64,000 bases of DNA from the NCBI RefSeq assembly GCF_032854445.1, contig NC_088297.1, positions 17,435,127 to 17,499,126 on the forward strand, given 5' to 3'. Positions 21,801 through 33,800 of the stretch are shown in pieces (the first letter of the stretch is position 1; each line of letters begins with the position of its first letter). Source of the stretch: Liolophura sinensis (Eukaryota > Mollusca > Polyplacophora > Chitonida > Chitonidae). Below the pieces are notes generated by a model. It worked only from the letters and a program-made list of their open reading frames with translations, was not told where the DNA came from and made no database searches. A program made the position numbers and the translations under genes.

Positions 21801-24800
21801 CCAAAAAACACAAAACAGCTGGAGTGACTGTTAAGCAAGGAATCTTGTTTCTGCAATTTCCTGGGTGTTAGATCTTTGAGATCTCCACCTGGATTATTTA
21901 CACTATTTGTTGATGTAGAAAAAAATTTAGTATCAGCAGGCAAAAGTAGGTTTCTTTTCTCTACTGTGAAACCCTAAAAAGCTGTAAAATTTATATATAA
22001 ATGTGTTCATTAAGCAGGATTAAATGGAAGGAACTACAATTTCATTTAATTCCTTGGACCCAAGGTGCATATGGAATACTGTTTGTGAGGGGGCAATCAT
22101 GCTCCCTCTGACCATCCCTGATAGCACAGTTGGTAGAGTGTCCGCTTCGGGAGGCAGTAAATCCAGGGTCAATACTGGGTCGGATCACACCTAAGACCTT
22201 AAAAGAGGAAGTTGTAGCTTCCTCACTTGGCATTCAGCATTAAGGGGATAGTTTATCCGTGTCGGTATAATGGCTTGGTTGGGGCACCTTACATGCCTTC
22301 GCTAAGGCGTCTCAGTGAAGCAGCACTAGATAAAAGAGCGGTGGAAATCCATCGTACAACAAGGAGGCACATTACATGCACTCTGAGGATTCCTTCGTCG
22401 TCATATGACTGAAAACTTGTTCAGTACGACATTAATCCCCATGCACTCACTCACTCACTCACTCACTCACTCCAGAACTCTCTGAATGCTGACCTTGGAA
22501 CTAATGGTGTAACCATTGTCACGAGTACTAACCACTAACATTGCAACTCACTGCACATTGCTCCTTGTTCTCTGTGTGCATCAATGCCACCACTAGAAAT
22601 CTATAATGATATAGCATGCAGTTAGTTCAGAGCAAAAGAAAAATACTTTTACAACTTTCTCTTTGTCGCTCCTCTAAACATGTGTTTGCATATGTTTACA
22701 GCAGTAACCACTATTTTACTATAACAGCAAGTGGGGCCTCTGTGGCTGGATGTGGTGGTGGAGGAAGGGGGGGTGGGGGGGGGGAGGCTAGCAGGAGCCT
22801 CCCATCAATGCAGTGGCATGAATCCAGCTAATGCTGGCTTCTTTTGCCGTAATTGGGAAGGTCTGCCGACAACCTGTGAATGGTTGTGGGTTTCCCCAGG
22901 CTCTGCCAGTTTTCCTCCCACCATGGTGCTGGCTGGGGTTGTATAACTGAAGTATTCTTGAGTACGGCGTGAAACACCAATCAAATAAATAAATAAATAA
23001 AAACAGTGAAGAGAATGAACAATATCACAATCATTGTGGCAGTTAGTTTGCTAATTTACCTGCTTGTGGAGATGAAGGAAGTGTCTTGGTTGAGCACGTT
23101 ACTAAGACATTGCTTGTCTTTGGTGAGAGTGTATGATTCGTCTGCATGATGTAACTTGGACAATTCCTTTGTATCCAAATGGCACCCTGTTACGCCACAA
23201 AAAGACGAACTGAATGTAGACAATTAATACTAGATCATTTTGCAAGATTCCCATTGATTGGTTTGCTGGTTTTGTTTATTTCTTTTTTTTTTTTTGTTTA
23301 TAACAGCGCTCCCAAAACCCTAACAATGAAGAGGTGAAATTTGGAGAGAATTTTGAAGTTCCGCCACGGTTACGTAACAGTCGAGGTGGGCGAGGTGAAA
23401 AAGATCACCTCCCATCAGGTGGGTGAAACCATGAAAAATTTCATAGTGTTTCCTACTCAAGTACTTCAGAAGGATTTGTTTCGTTGTACCAGGGCCTCCT
23501 GCAGCTGGGTTATTATATGAAGAAAACAGTTTATTAAGTTGATGTTGTTACGGCTTTAGAGGCTGAGGTGTTTGTTTCTTAGTTGCCATGACCCTGGAGG
23601 CGCTGGTTGGATCCCAGTCTGGAACATGAAATTTTCAGGAATCTTTTGCTTGTACTGTTTTTATACTGTTATAAGATTGTCTAGAGATATTGAGAGGTCA
23701 CTTTGACGATGCTGTTGCGTTTGGCTTTCTAAACCGTGGCACAGCTGAGAATCAACTTAGATTCTCGTGCATTCGTACAAAATTCTGACTATGAAAGTGA
23801 TGTCCATTTGATTTGAATTGATCAGTCAGATTTGAGATCCGTGTGATTCAAACTTGAAAACATGCAGACTGAGATGTCGCATTTCATTGGGATGCCTTGC
23901 TCGTGAAAAAAAAAAAGATGGCATAAAAAAAGTTTTAAGTGTCGCCGTCTTAATCTGTCTGACAATTAACAGTTGTTAGATGCGTAGAATTTGTGCTAAC
24001 GGGCGAGCTGACACTAAAAAATATAAATAACTATATACTACTTGTTGAAACCAGTGATTCAAAACATGTTCATGTAATGGTGGAACATCTAAATGGTTTT
24101 CAGCTGCAACAAGCAGCCCCATACGATGTTGTTGTTGTTCTTGTTTTTGTAATCGTTGTTGTTATGATCTGCTTCTTGTTCTCGATTGTGTTCGTTTTTA
24201 TTTTTCTTGTTTAACTCACGATGTTTTGTTTCAACAAAGGGAGATTCTCCATTCCATTAAATCCCTGTTATTCTGATTAGCTTTTGCATTTTTGGGTAAA
24301 AATAGATTAGCACAAATGCAGTCAATATTTTGGCATAATTGGAGAGCAACCCAAATAATTCCCTTCCTCAAAATATGAGCCTCATACTAGTCATACATAG
24401 TTATAAAGCAGGTTACAATGTAACCGTTTCAAACTTTTGAATGATTTTAACACAATAAATAGTACAGGTATGAGTGATATTTTTTACGAAAACGCAGTAA
24501 TTTCAACTGTTCTTGAAAAGGTACAGAAAATTCAATTGGATTTGCGCTGATCAGTATTTTGCCAAAGTTTCCGGTATACGCCGTATCAGTAGCTTTTATA
24601 AGATGCACTGGATTTAAATTATAAACAGATGAGTCTTTTGTTTTTAACTCTGTATTTCTCATAGTGTTCTTATTTGTTCTGGGCAATAACCATGTAATTA
24701 AGTGTTACTCAAGGCTGCACATTAAAGGTACAAATCTAAAGTGTTACACACTTTGAAGGTACAAATCTGAAGCACCTTAACTTTTATGTGCATTCCTTAA

Positions 24801-27800
24801 TCATTTTTCTAACAATTTTATTGGCACCCTAAAAGACCTAAAATTTTGCCCGTTAAAGTACATTTTTAGAGGCAAATAAATGTCACAAAATACTATATTT
24901 GGTGCTAAATCTAAGGATTTTCAGGTAGAATATCATCCCTTACTAAAATCTGTAGAACTCTTAGAATGAGGAAAACTGGGCAAGTCATTCCTGGACGAAA
25001 TTTATGGTCATTTGATGTACAATACCATTCTGTTTTTGCTAACGAAACACACCTGAAAATAAAATTTATACATATTGATGAACAAGCTAAAGGTAAAAGT
25101 TAGTATTTATTATTGATTGGACATGTGCTTTTGATAGTAGTTTATTGGTGTAAGGATATTTGATATTTTTGTATTGGTATTTGACAGCCATGTTACTCGA
25201 TTACCTATGCGGTCGTAATACAGTATGCTGTGTTATTTTCCTGTATGGCCTGAAGGATCTAACAGAATAGATTTGTGTATTTCGCGAATCTTTCAGGGTA
25301 CAATGCGGCGTGCAATAACTATGCAAACCAGTCCCGTGCCCAGCGGGCATACTGTGAGTTGTAGTTGTCTGGTTGTTTACATTTTCAAAAATGACATAAG
25401 GGCAAAGGTCACTTTAAAATGAAGTAAATATCAGACGAAAGACCTTTAAAACCTGTCCAGGAAAATAGTCGGATTCTTTTCTTTTTTTTTTTTTTAGAAT
25501 TTTTCTAACCGAGTAAAATTGTGTTAAAATAAAAGAAAGCTGAAATGAAAGTAAAGAGGAAGCTATTCATCATACAGACAACTGAAAACTATGCGTAAAA
25601 ATACTTTCATTTCTTTTTTCAGATTTTTTTTAAGAGTGTTGAACGGCGTTCATTATTTGAATACTATGGTGGGCTTTATGAGCCATTCTGACTGTATCTA
25701 GGAACTCTGACGTCACATCACCTTTCTTCCTGATGTTCATTAGACGGAATTAATTTTTAGGAATCTTTTATCAGTAATCTTTTAATCCTGGGTAAAAAGA
25801 GTTATTCCACCATTCAGTGTTGTGATTAGAGTTGGAAAAACTTACTGTGACATCAGAGCTCCTAAACTCTGATAGTATGGTTCATAAAGCCCACCTTAGA
25901 ATTGAAATGGCTGAACCACTTTAACTCTCTTCACAAAAATCTAAAAAAAATAAATGAAAGCATAGTTTTAATTGGCCTATTTAGTGATTCATGCTTTGAT
26001 ATTTAGAAGTCTTTTCCTTAAAAAGATCAAGTTCTACAATGGTTTCTTGTGACCCAGAAGGTATCAGTTATGTCACATCTATACTTTTGTCTGAAATAAT
26101 TCGTTTCAAGGTCAATTCGGCAAATGCTATTCCTAGATTTATATGTATATTTATGTTGAAGGATGAAATGTAGCAGTTTAAAGTGTGTTAAGTGGCAAAA
26201 ACCTTATGTGACGTCATTGGTCCCATTGTGGTCAGAAAAGGCCACCATAGAACAAAATATTCAAAAGCATTTTACTGTTTCAAACAAATTGTAAACAAAA
26301 AAAAAATCTGACTATTTTCCTGGATAGTTTTTGATGGTTTTTCATCAGATACAAATTCATTTTAGTGGTTTTTTAAATTGAAATTCAAAAAATGTTTTCC
26401 TAATGCGGTGACGGGTAAATTCTAGTGTTCTAGTGTTTCCCACACTATTACAGAAAGTTAAGGATATTAACTTGTGGCGTGTGTGTGTGTTGGTCTGTTC
26501 GTCTGTTCATCTTCTGTTCGTCCTTGCATTGGTTTCCATGCAATGACTAAATATTGTCCAATTTCGATAATCTTTTAAGTGCATGTTAACTTTGTAGTGA
26601 TTTACACCCTAACCTTTTCCTCAACCTTTTAGCATATGACAGAGCCCCAATTCAGTGTAATTTATACACATTTTCAAGTTGATTTTGAAGACAAATTTAC
26701 ATTGGTTGGATTGGCCAATTTCAAGCACAGTGTACACAGAGTAGTACCTTCAGAATAAGCTGGACTAAAGACTTTGCAAAGATGCGAAAAGGTTGAAGAA
26801 TTACAGTATTTAGTTGTTTTCTTGATTCTGATTGGAGGTAGGTTTCCGTGCAAACTATTTCAGATATTGTTTGATTATGGTAAAATTTTGTGTATAAATA
26901 GATTTTGTTTTCCCTCAGATCACTAGATTGAAAACCAGCTTGATCCTTACATGCATTCATATTTAGCGTGGGATTTAACTTTTTTGAATTTGTTTGATTT
27001 AATGCTTTTAGTTGAAATAAGTATTAATTTTTTCTTGCTTTCAAACATGCTGTGATCAGTAATCGTGTCTCTTTCTTCATCAATGGATTACTGGGGCCCT
27101 CCGTGGCTCAGTAAGTTAACGCACTAGCGCAGCGTAATGACCCAGGAGCCTCTCACCAATGGGGTCGCTGTGAGTTCAAGTCCAGCTTATGCTGGCTTCC
27201 TCTCTGGTTGTAAGTGGGAAGGCCTTCCAGCAACCTGCGGATGGTCGTGGGTTTCCGTTTTCCTCCCACCATAATACTGGCTGCCATTGTTTAAGTGGAA
27301 TATTCTTGAGTATGGCATAAAACACCAATCAAATAAATAAATAAATATCATTTGACTGCTCGCTCTTATCCTGTATGTCCCCAAACTTTATTTCACGCCA
27401 GCTTTCCAAGTGTATTCTGCTCCCCCCAAATTCCAAGGTCCCCCTGTGAAATGGCAAGTGCTGAAGCAAACTTCTTGTGAGTTTAGACTTCTACCACAGT
27501 GAGCAGTATTCAGCATCCACAGAAGTTCCACAAGAGCCAGAAGATTTTGTGCGTAGAGGTTAAAGATTTAGAGAAGGCTTGTCACTGTTTTTTAACTGTT
27601 TGTATGGAAGATACTTGCATTGCTTGATTATTACTTATTTTGATGCTAATCTGACTAAATGCTAGCCAACATAAGAATTCATTTGATACTAGGTAGACAC
27701 ATCTGAAAAACAGATAGAGGAGTTATTTTTCTGAAACTGTTTCAAAACTGGCAAGTATACACATATATACTCTAAGGTTCTTGTAAAATTTCCACAGAAA

Positions 27801-30800
27801 TTGAATACTGCTTTTGGTTTTCTTCAAATAGAAAGTTATTTTTAGTACTAAATGTAGTCTTTTATTGAAGAATACCTATTTCCAAGGATTTTTCACTTAT
27901 CTAAGTTTAATTTTTTGCTTTACTGTGACATTCTTTGCCTTTGAGCAAAATGATCTTTGTCATGGGCTCAAATCACCAGTCATGAGGTTAACAAAGTACT
28001 TTTTATTTAGCAGAGAATTTATTTATTTCATTTTATGCTATGCTTAAGAATATTTCACTTATGTTGGGAAAAAAACCCGGCAGAGCTTGTGGGGAAATCC
28101 ACCACCATCCGCAGCTTACCCTAACAGAGTAAGAAGTGTTTATTTATACTGGTTATAAGCTGTAGATTTTACACTTTTATGAATTTAGGGTCCAAATTTT
28201 GCGTTGATTTATTTTTGTTGTTGTTAAAATGTTTTATTTCTACCAATTTACAAGTATGGTAAGAAACAGAAATTGAATTCATACAAGTGTATTGTAAAGG
28301 TAACTGTTAGTCAATGGTATTTCATATAGGTGCAAGGGAGACAACTTTGCCTACCAATAAGACTTTCATACCCGGTCCGAAGTTACCCTGTTGTAAGTTT
28401 TTTTCTCCTCCGTTGCCGTTAACATGATTGTTAACCCAAGGCTGCACCAGTTGTCCCTGAGTATTAGATATCCACAAATTTTGTATGTTTTTTTTTTGTT
28501 TTTTTTTTTTTTGCACTGTACCACATCTTCGTTTTACTTCCAAAGGACACTGGGACCAATTCCTTTGAAAACGTTTAGTGAATCCTCCAACCCCTTGCTA
28601 TACTAGAAGGAAATACACTGTTGCTGATTTGGCTAATTCTAACATTTTAATATTTAACTGTCATTTTGTTTACCTAACAAATTAAGCGCTAATTCCATGT
28701 GAACACGATTTTTTTTCCCTTAAAAATAAACTTTAATGTTGTTGCATGTGATCAAACAACTGTCAAATAAAATTATGTTTTTGTACAGGTATATATGTAG
28801 GTATACGGTGTATATGTTTTAGGTAGGCTTTTACATTTTTCCTCTTTAAGTGCCCAGGTACTTATTTTAGTGAACCTTTTTTATATTTGTGTGTACTAAT
28901 ATAAGTGTATTCGTACTTATTTTGCAAAATAGAAATAAAGCACTTCATTACATTGTTGAAATACACATGCTGTTATTTACGTGCATGTGTACTGATATTA
29001 AGTTAATTGTAAAGTATTTTGCATATGTGCAATGTTGTGTGAATGTTCTGTGAAGCTGTTTAAAGGAGAAGAAAACATAAAAATGATGCCAAAATCAGAT
29101 GAAAGAGCGTCAAAACTCATTTGCAAATGTGATCTTTAATATTTTTTTGGATTTTTTTTTGAAGATAAGAGGGTATTTAAAATATTTTTGTATTTTGGGT
29201 ATTTAGGACCAACTTTTGGTGTTAATCATTGATAATGTTTTAAATAAGGATGTGATGCTTGGCTAATAAATTTATTTGAATGTAAATTTGTTGTTTGTAT
29301 CAAAACATATGCATTTAACCTAAATTATGATAATATTTATGAACATATTAGAAATAGAAATATGATCCAAATTGAGGTTTAATACATTTGTTAGCTGAAA
29401 AGAACAAATTCTAGTGCAAAAATATTTATTAAACCTGTGTTACATCCTCACAATACCCACAATACAAAAATTATTTTCAAGTGTCTCTGTCTCCTGAAGA
29501 AAAAATCAGAAAAAATATTGAAGACCACATCTAGGAGTAACTTTTTGCACTCTTTCAACTGATTGTTGTCATTTTTATGTTTTCTCCATATTTAAAGGTA
29601 TGTGTACCATTGCAGAGTTATGTTAATGTGCCTTCATTTAAGTGACCTTAGTACATGTTTCATGTAAAAGTCATACTGATCATTTCTACTGTGAGCTGGC
29701 ACTCCTTGATTCGGATTTTTCTACCTTATTGAGCCACTAGTTTTTTGTAAAGCTTGATTAATTTCTTATCAGAAAAATCTTCATTGTTGGCATCAAAAAT
29801 ATACTTTCAAGACAATAATATGCCTCTTATAGAGCATATTAACACATCAAAACTTAAGGCGAAATAAAGTAATTAAATCAATCTAAAGGCATGTGCTGAA
29901 TATATATTTAAATTGTTTGTGTCTGAAAATTTCCCTGAGTACTAATTCTGTTACAGTTGCCAATAATTTCAAAGACTTTTGACTGGTCTTGTTACAGACT
30001 TACAGGTTTTATCCCAAACTTTCACAAGTGTGAGGGATTTTAATTTGGGTTTGTTCACCTCTCTGTGTGTAAGTCTGCCTTTGGTTTCTGTGCATTAACT
30101 CCTCTAAATATATAAGGTGAAAAAATATTTCAGATTTACTGAATACTATGATTGTCACTGGGTGTGGGTTTCCACACAATCACTGCTCCAAATATTTTCA
30201 GACTTTCATATAATTTTGTGTTCAAATTCATTTTTGCCCCTCAATCTGCTAAAAATCAGATCGTATCTATATGGCTTCACTAACCACGATCTGACATATT
30301 TCTTTTCGCCGGCATAATTCAGTCTCCTCCTGTGAACTGAGATTACGTAAAAAGAAGAGTTCATTGACATCAGTCACGACCAATCAGTATGAGGCTTTCT
30401 ACAGAGTTTGTTTTCACTGGGAACAGTCGATAGTCTGTTGGTAAAAGGGGAATTCCCATTTTGATAAACATAGGATCTGATTTTTATCCGGTCGGTAGCA
30501 CAGCTATACAATTCTTGTTCAAATGGAGACATCCCAATATTTCTTCATGCTTCTTCTCCAGGTTTTCTGTTTGGAACTGCAACAACGCAGTTTTAACTTG
30601 TTCTGACAAGAGTTCACTTGTTTTGAGGCCAGATGTTGGTTTTGTCGCCGTGCTGTTGGTTTTGTCGCCATGCTGTTGGTTTTGTTGCCATGCTGTTTTA
30701 GGAAAGTTAGCCCCAGATTCAGCTCTGTCCATGACAGCTGCCTTGTGGCCAGCAGCGCATTTGTGATTGGCTGAAAGAGGCACACCCCTTAACGCGCCGG

Positions 30801-33800
30801 GGGTAGGATGTGTGCTTAGGCCCCCCAGATTACGTGTAAGAATTAGCTTGATTCATACAGAAGTTGTGCACATACATATTTTCTCTCGTTTTAGTTGTGG
30901 AGCGTGGACAGCTGTATAAGAAGTTGGTGATCGACTATTGCAATCAGAAAAATCTACAGTTTCCGGATTACGCCACAGTTGCAATGAAAAAAGGCTACGT
31001 CAGCTCTATTATCCTAGAGGGAAGAAGCTATGGCAGTCTAGGTGAGAAAGTGAAAGTATTTTAAACATTATTTGTTGCTTGCTGGCCTTTATGAGCTGTA
31101 CCTAAACTCACATCGACCGCATTGGTGGGAGGCTCCTGGGTCATTGCGTCACTCTGGCCACCAAGGCCCCCAATAGGGGATTACGCAATAATCATATAAG
31201 TAAATCTGGAGATGTAATCTCAAAGAGGTTGTACTTACAGATTTTTGGCAAAACATCAATCTACACAAATTCAATCGAAATTTTTGCATTTGATTTTAAA
31301 ATGTCCAAGATAACCACCTTTCGCACAAGATGAGACTTGCCTGTGTGTGTGTTACCATTCAAAGTCAGTAATAAAGTTTCTGCTGTTTATAAAGCCAGTC
31401 TCATTGTAACTTTTTTGAATGTTAGGACTATTTTAACACCATAAATTCTACAGGTGAGAGCATGACAATTGTTGAAAGGCAATAATATGAAGTATTCTAG
31501 TTACATGTGAAAAATTTTATTTAGTTAGCGAATATGGATTTTTTGCCAAAAATCTCTTTGACCTGTTTGAGATGGAGCTTGGAAAGGTCCCTAATACCTC
31601 AACCTTTTTGCATTTGAAAAAGCAACTTTCAGTGTAACTTAGGTGCATTTTTGATTTGATTTTGGAGACAAAATTTCATTGGTTGGATTGATCAATTCCA
31701 CGGCTTCACAAAAGGTGAATCAGTATATACACTGAATATTGCCTTCAGAATATGTGTGAATAAACACCTTGCAAATGTGCAAAAAGGTTGAAGAATTGCA
31801 ATAGCATGACTTCTTTCGTAGCCAGAGAAAGTGCGGCATTCAGATGCCCTAGACAGTTGGTAAGGTTTGTAACAAATCTGCTCTGTTTTCATTTTGATGG
31901 ACAGAACCGTATCAGACCCCAGAGAGTGCAGAAGAGGCGACTGCTCTGAACGCTTGTAAATCTTTAAACATCGAGAAAGGTGAGAGCAAAATGGAGATAG
32001 TTACCTGACACATCTGTCATGAGTACATGTGTCTGGCCAGTCTAGCACCACAAAAGCAGCAGCCAATCGCTTCTGTTCTGTATTGGATTGTAGCAGTATT
32101 GGACTTAATGGACTTCACTTGAGCCAGTGACCGCTTGCTACTCTGTATAAGACACTCTTGTTGAAATATAGGTGACAGCTGGCGAACAAGACGATGGATC
32201 CATAAGGAAAAGAGAATTTTCAAGCTTTTGTGGCAGTAAACGATTTGCCATACATATTGTCTTACACAAAGTACAATTGAGATCACTAGCCTTCCTCAGA
32301 AATGTCATGCAAAAATGCCCCGCTCATGGGCAAGAGACCTGGGCTCAGTTTGTTGAAAATGTATTAGCACTTAAGCCCTGTATTAAATTTAGACTGGACT
32401 GAAGTGCCATTTGTTTTGTATTTGGCCAAGACTTGTATTAAGATTTAAACCTGGCTTTAAATATACTTTTGATAAATAAACCTTGATATATTTGTGTTCG
32501 ACTGATCAGTCAGTCAATCAACCTTTGAGAGAAAACAGCTCATTTTTGTGCCCACATGTTTATTATTTATGGGAAGAGTATCACAACCATTTATGTTTTC
32601 TGCCCCATTTTTAGCTATTGTGATTTTGAGTAAAGCAGCAAATAAAATTCTGACAATTGATAGAACAGACATTATCTTTGACTCTTTGGAAATTTTTTTT
32701 ATTTTAACCTGGAAACACATTTGTCGAGTAGCCCAGCTGTGCTTTTATTGTTCAGAAACTGGCTGGTGACTGATGATGTTTGTCTTTCAAATGCTAGCAC
32801 ACAAAGCACTGTACATGTAGAGGTTCAATCCCAGCCTTGGAATTTGTAAATTTTTCCGCTCTCACAATTAATAACAGAAATATAAATGTACTGATATAAT
32901 TTTTTTGTGATATATTCTGTGCCGCAGGTCTTAGTGCTGCAAAAGAAACTGAGCCTACACAGTCAGATCAACCTTTAACCTGTGACCCAAAGGTCAAGGA
33001 CAGAATTGTACAGGTAAGCCGTGATGAGGTCAATGAAAGCAGCTTTCTCATATGTTGTGTGTATGTCTTACTGCATATAGTTAGTGATTCTGCAGATGGA
33101 CTAGGCAACTATATGTGTGCAGGGGGCCTTCGTGGTTCAGTTGGTTAGCGCGCTAGCGCAGCGTAATGACCAAGGAGCCTCTCACCAATGCGGTCGCTGT
33201 GAGTTTAAGTCCAGCTCACGCTAACTTCCTCTCTGGCCATAGGTGGGAAGGTCTTCCACCAACCTGTGGATGATTGTGGGTTTCCCCCGGGCTCTGCCCG
33301 GTTTCCTCCCACCATAATGGTGACTGCCGTCGTATAAATGAAATATTCTTGAGTACGGCGTAAAACACCAATCAAATAAATAAATAAATAAGTAAAGGTA
33401 CATGTACGAGGGGAGACTGAAAAGTCTTTTTTAAAGTGACATTTTCCGTGATTCTGATTGAATCATCCACCTTATAAGGTCAAGTAAGAGTTTTGTGCAA
33501 GTGATTAATTTCTTATCAGAACCCTGTTGGCAACAAAAGTGCCTCTGAAAGTGCTTTTTTACAAACCAAACTTTCTGTGAAGTACAGTAATTTACTTTCA
33601 AATTACCTTTTTCTCATAAAAGACAGTCAGCTTGTGCATCTTCCAAAAAAAGCTCAATTGAAAAATGATTCACTTCTTTAGTCACAAAAATTTCAACAAA
33701 ACTTAAAATTTTACTTGACAAGCCAATGCACATTACATTGTTTTTTTTTTTTGTTTTTTTTTTTTTACAAAGCAGGAAATTTGTATGACTTCTGTAACAA

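Larger units (their letters stand above)
19386..23306 (+). other. TDRD7 introns 4 and 5
   Basis: Intron 4 (19386-21274) holds only a TA microsatellite (19785-19820) and unassigned AT-rich DNA. Intron 5 (21479-23306) starts with a GC donor and contains two SINE-2 copies, one SINE-1 and the 23.0-kb duplicated segment. Confidence 0.75.
23419..30894 (+). other. TDRD7 intron 6, 7.5 kb
   Basis: Contains the fold-back at 25.4 kb, MITE-A copy 3, SINE-1 copies, MITE-B, the inverted repeat at 29.8 kb and the helicase-like fragment at 30.5 kb. The stretches 23.42-25.40 and 27.35-28.01 kb show nothing I can name. Confidence 0.7.

Noticed and set aside
27093-27190. SINE-1 heads read as real tRNA genes
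   Set aside because: Box A and B are present but the acceptor and anticodon stems do not pair, and the body and tail of a SINE follow.
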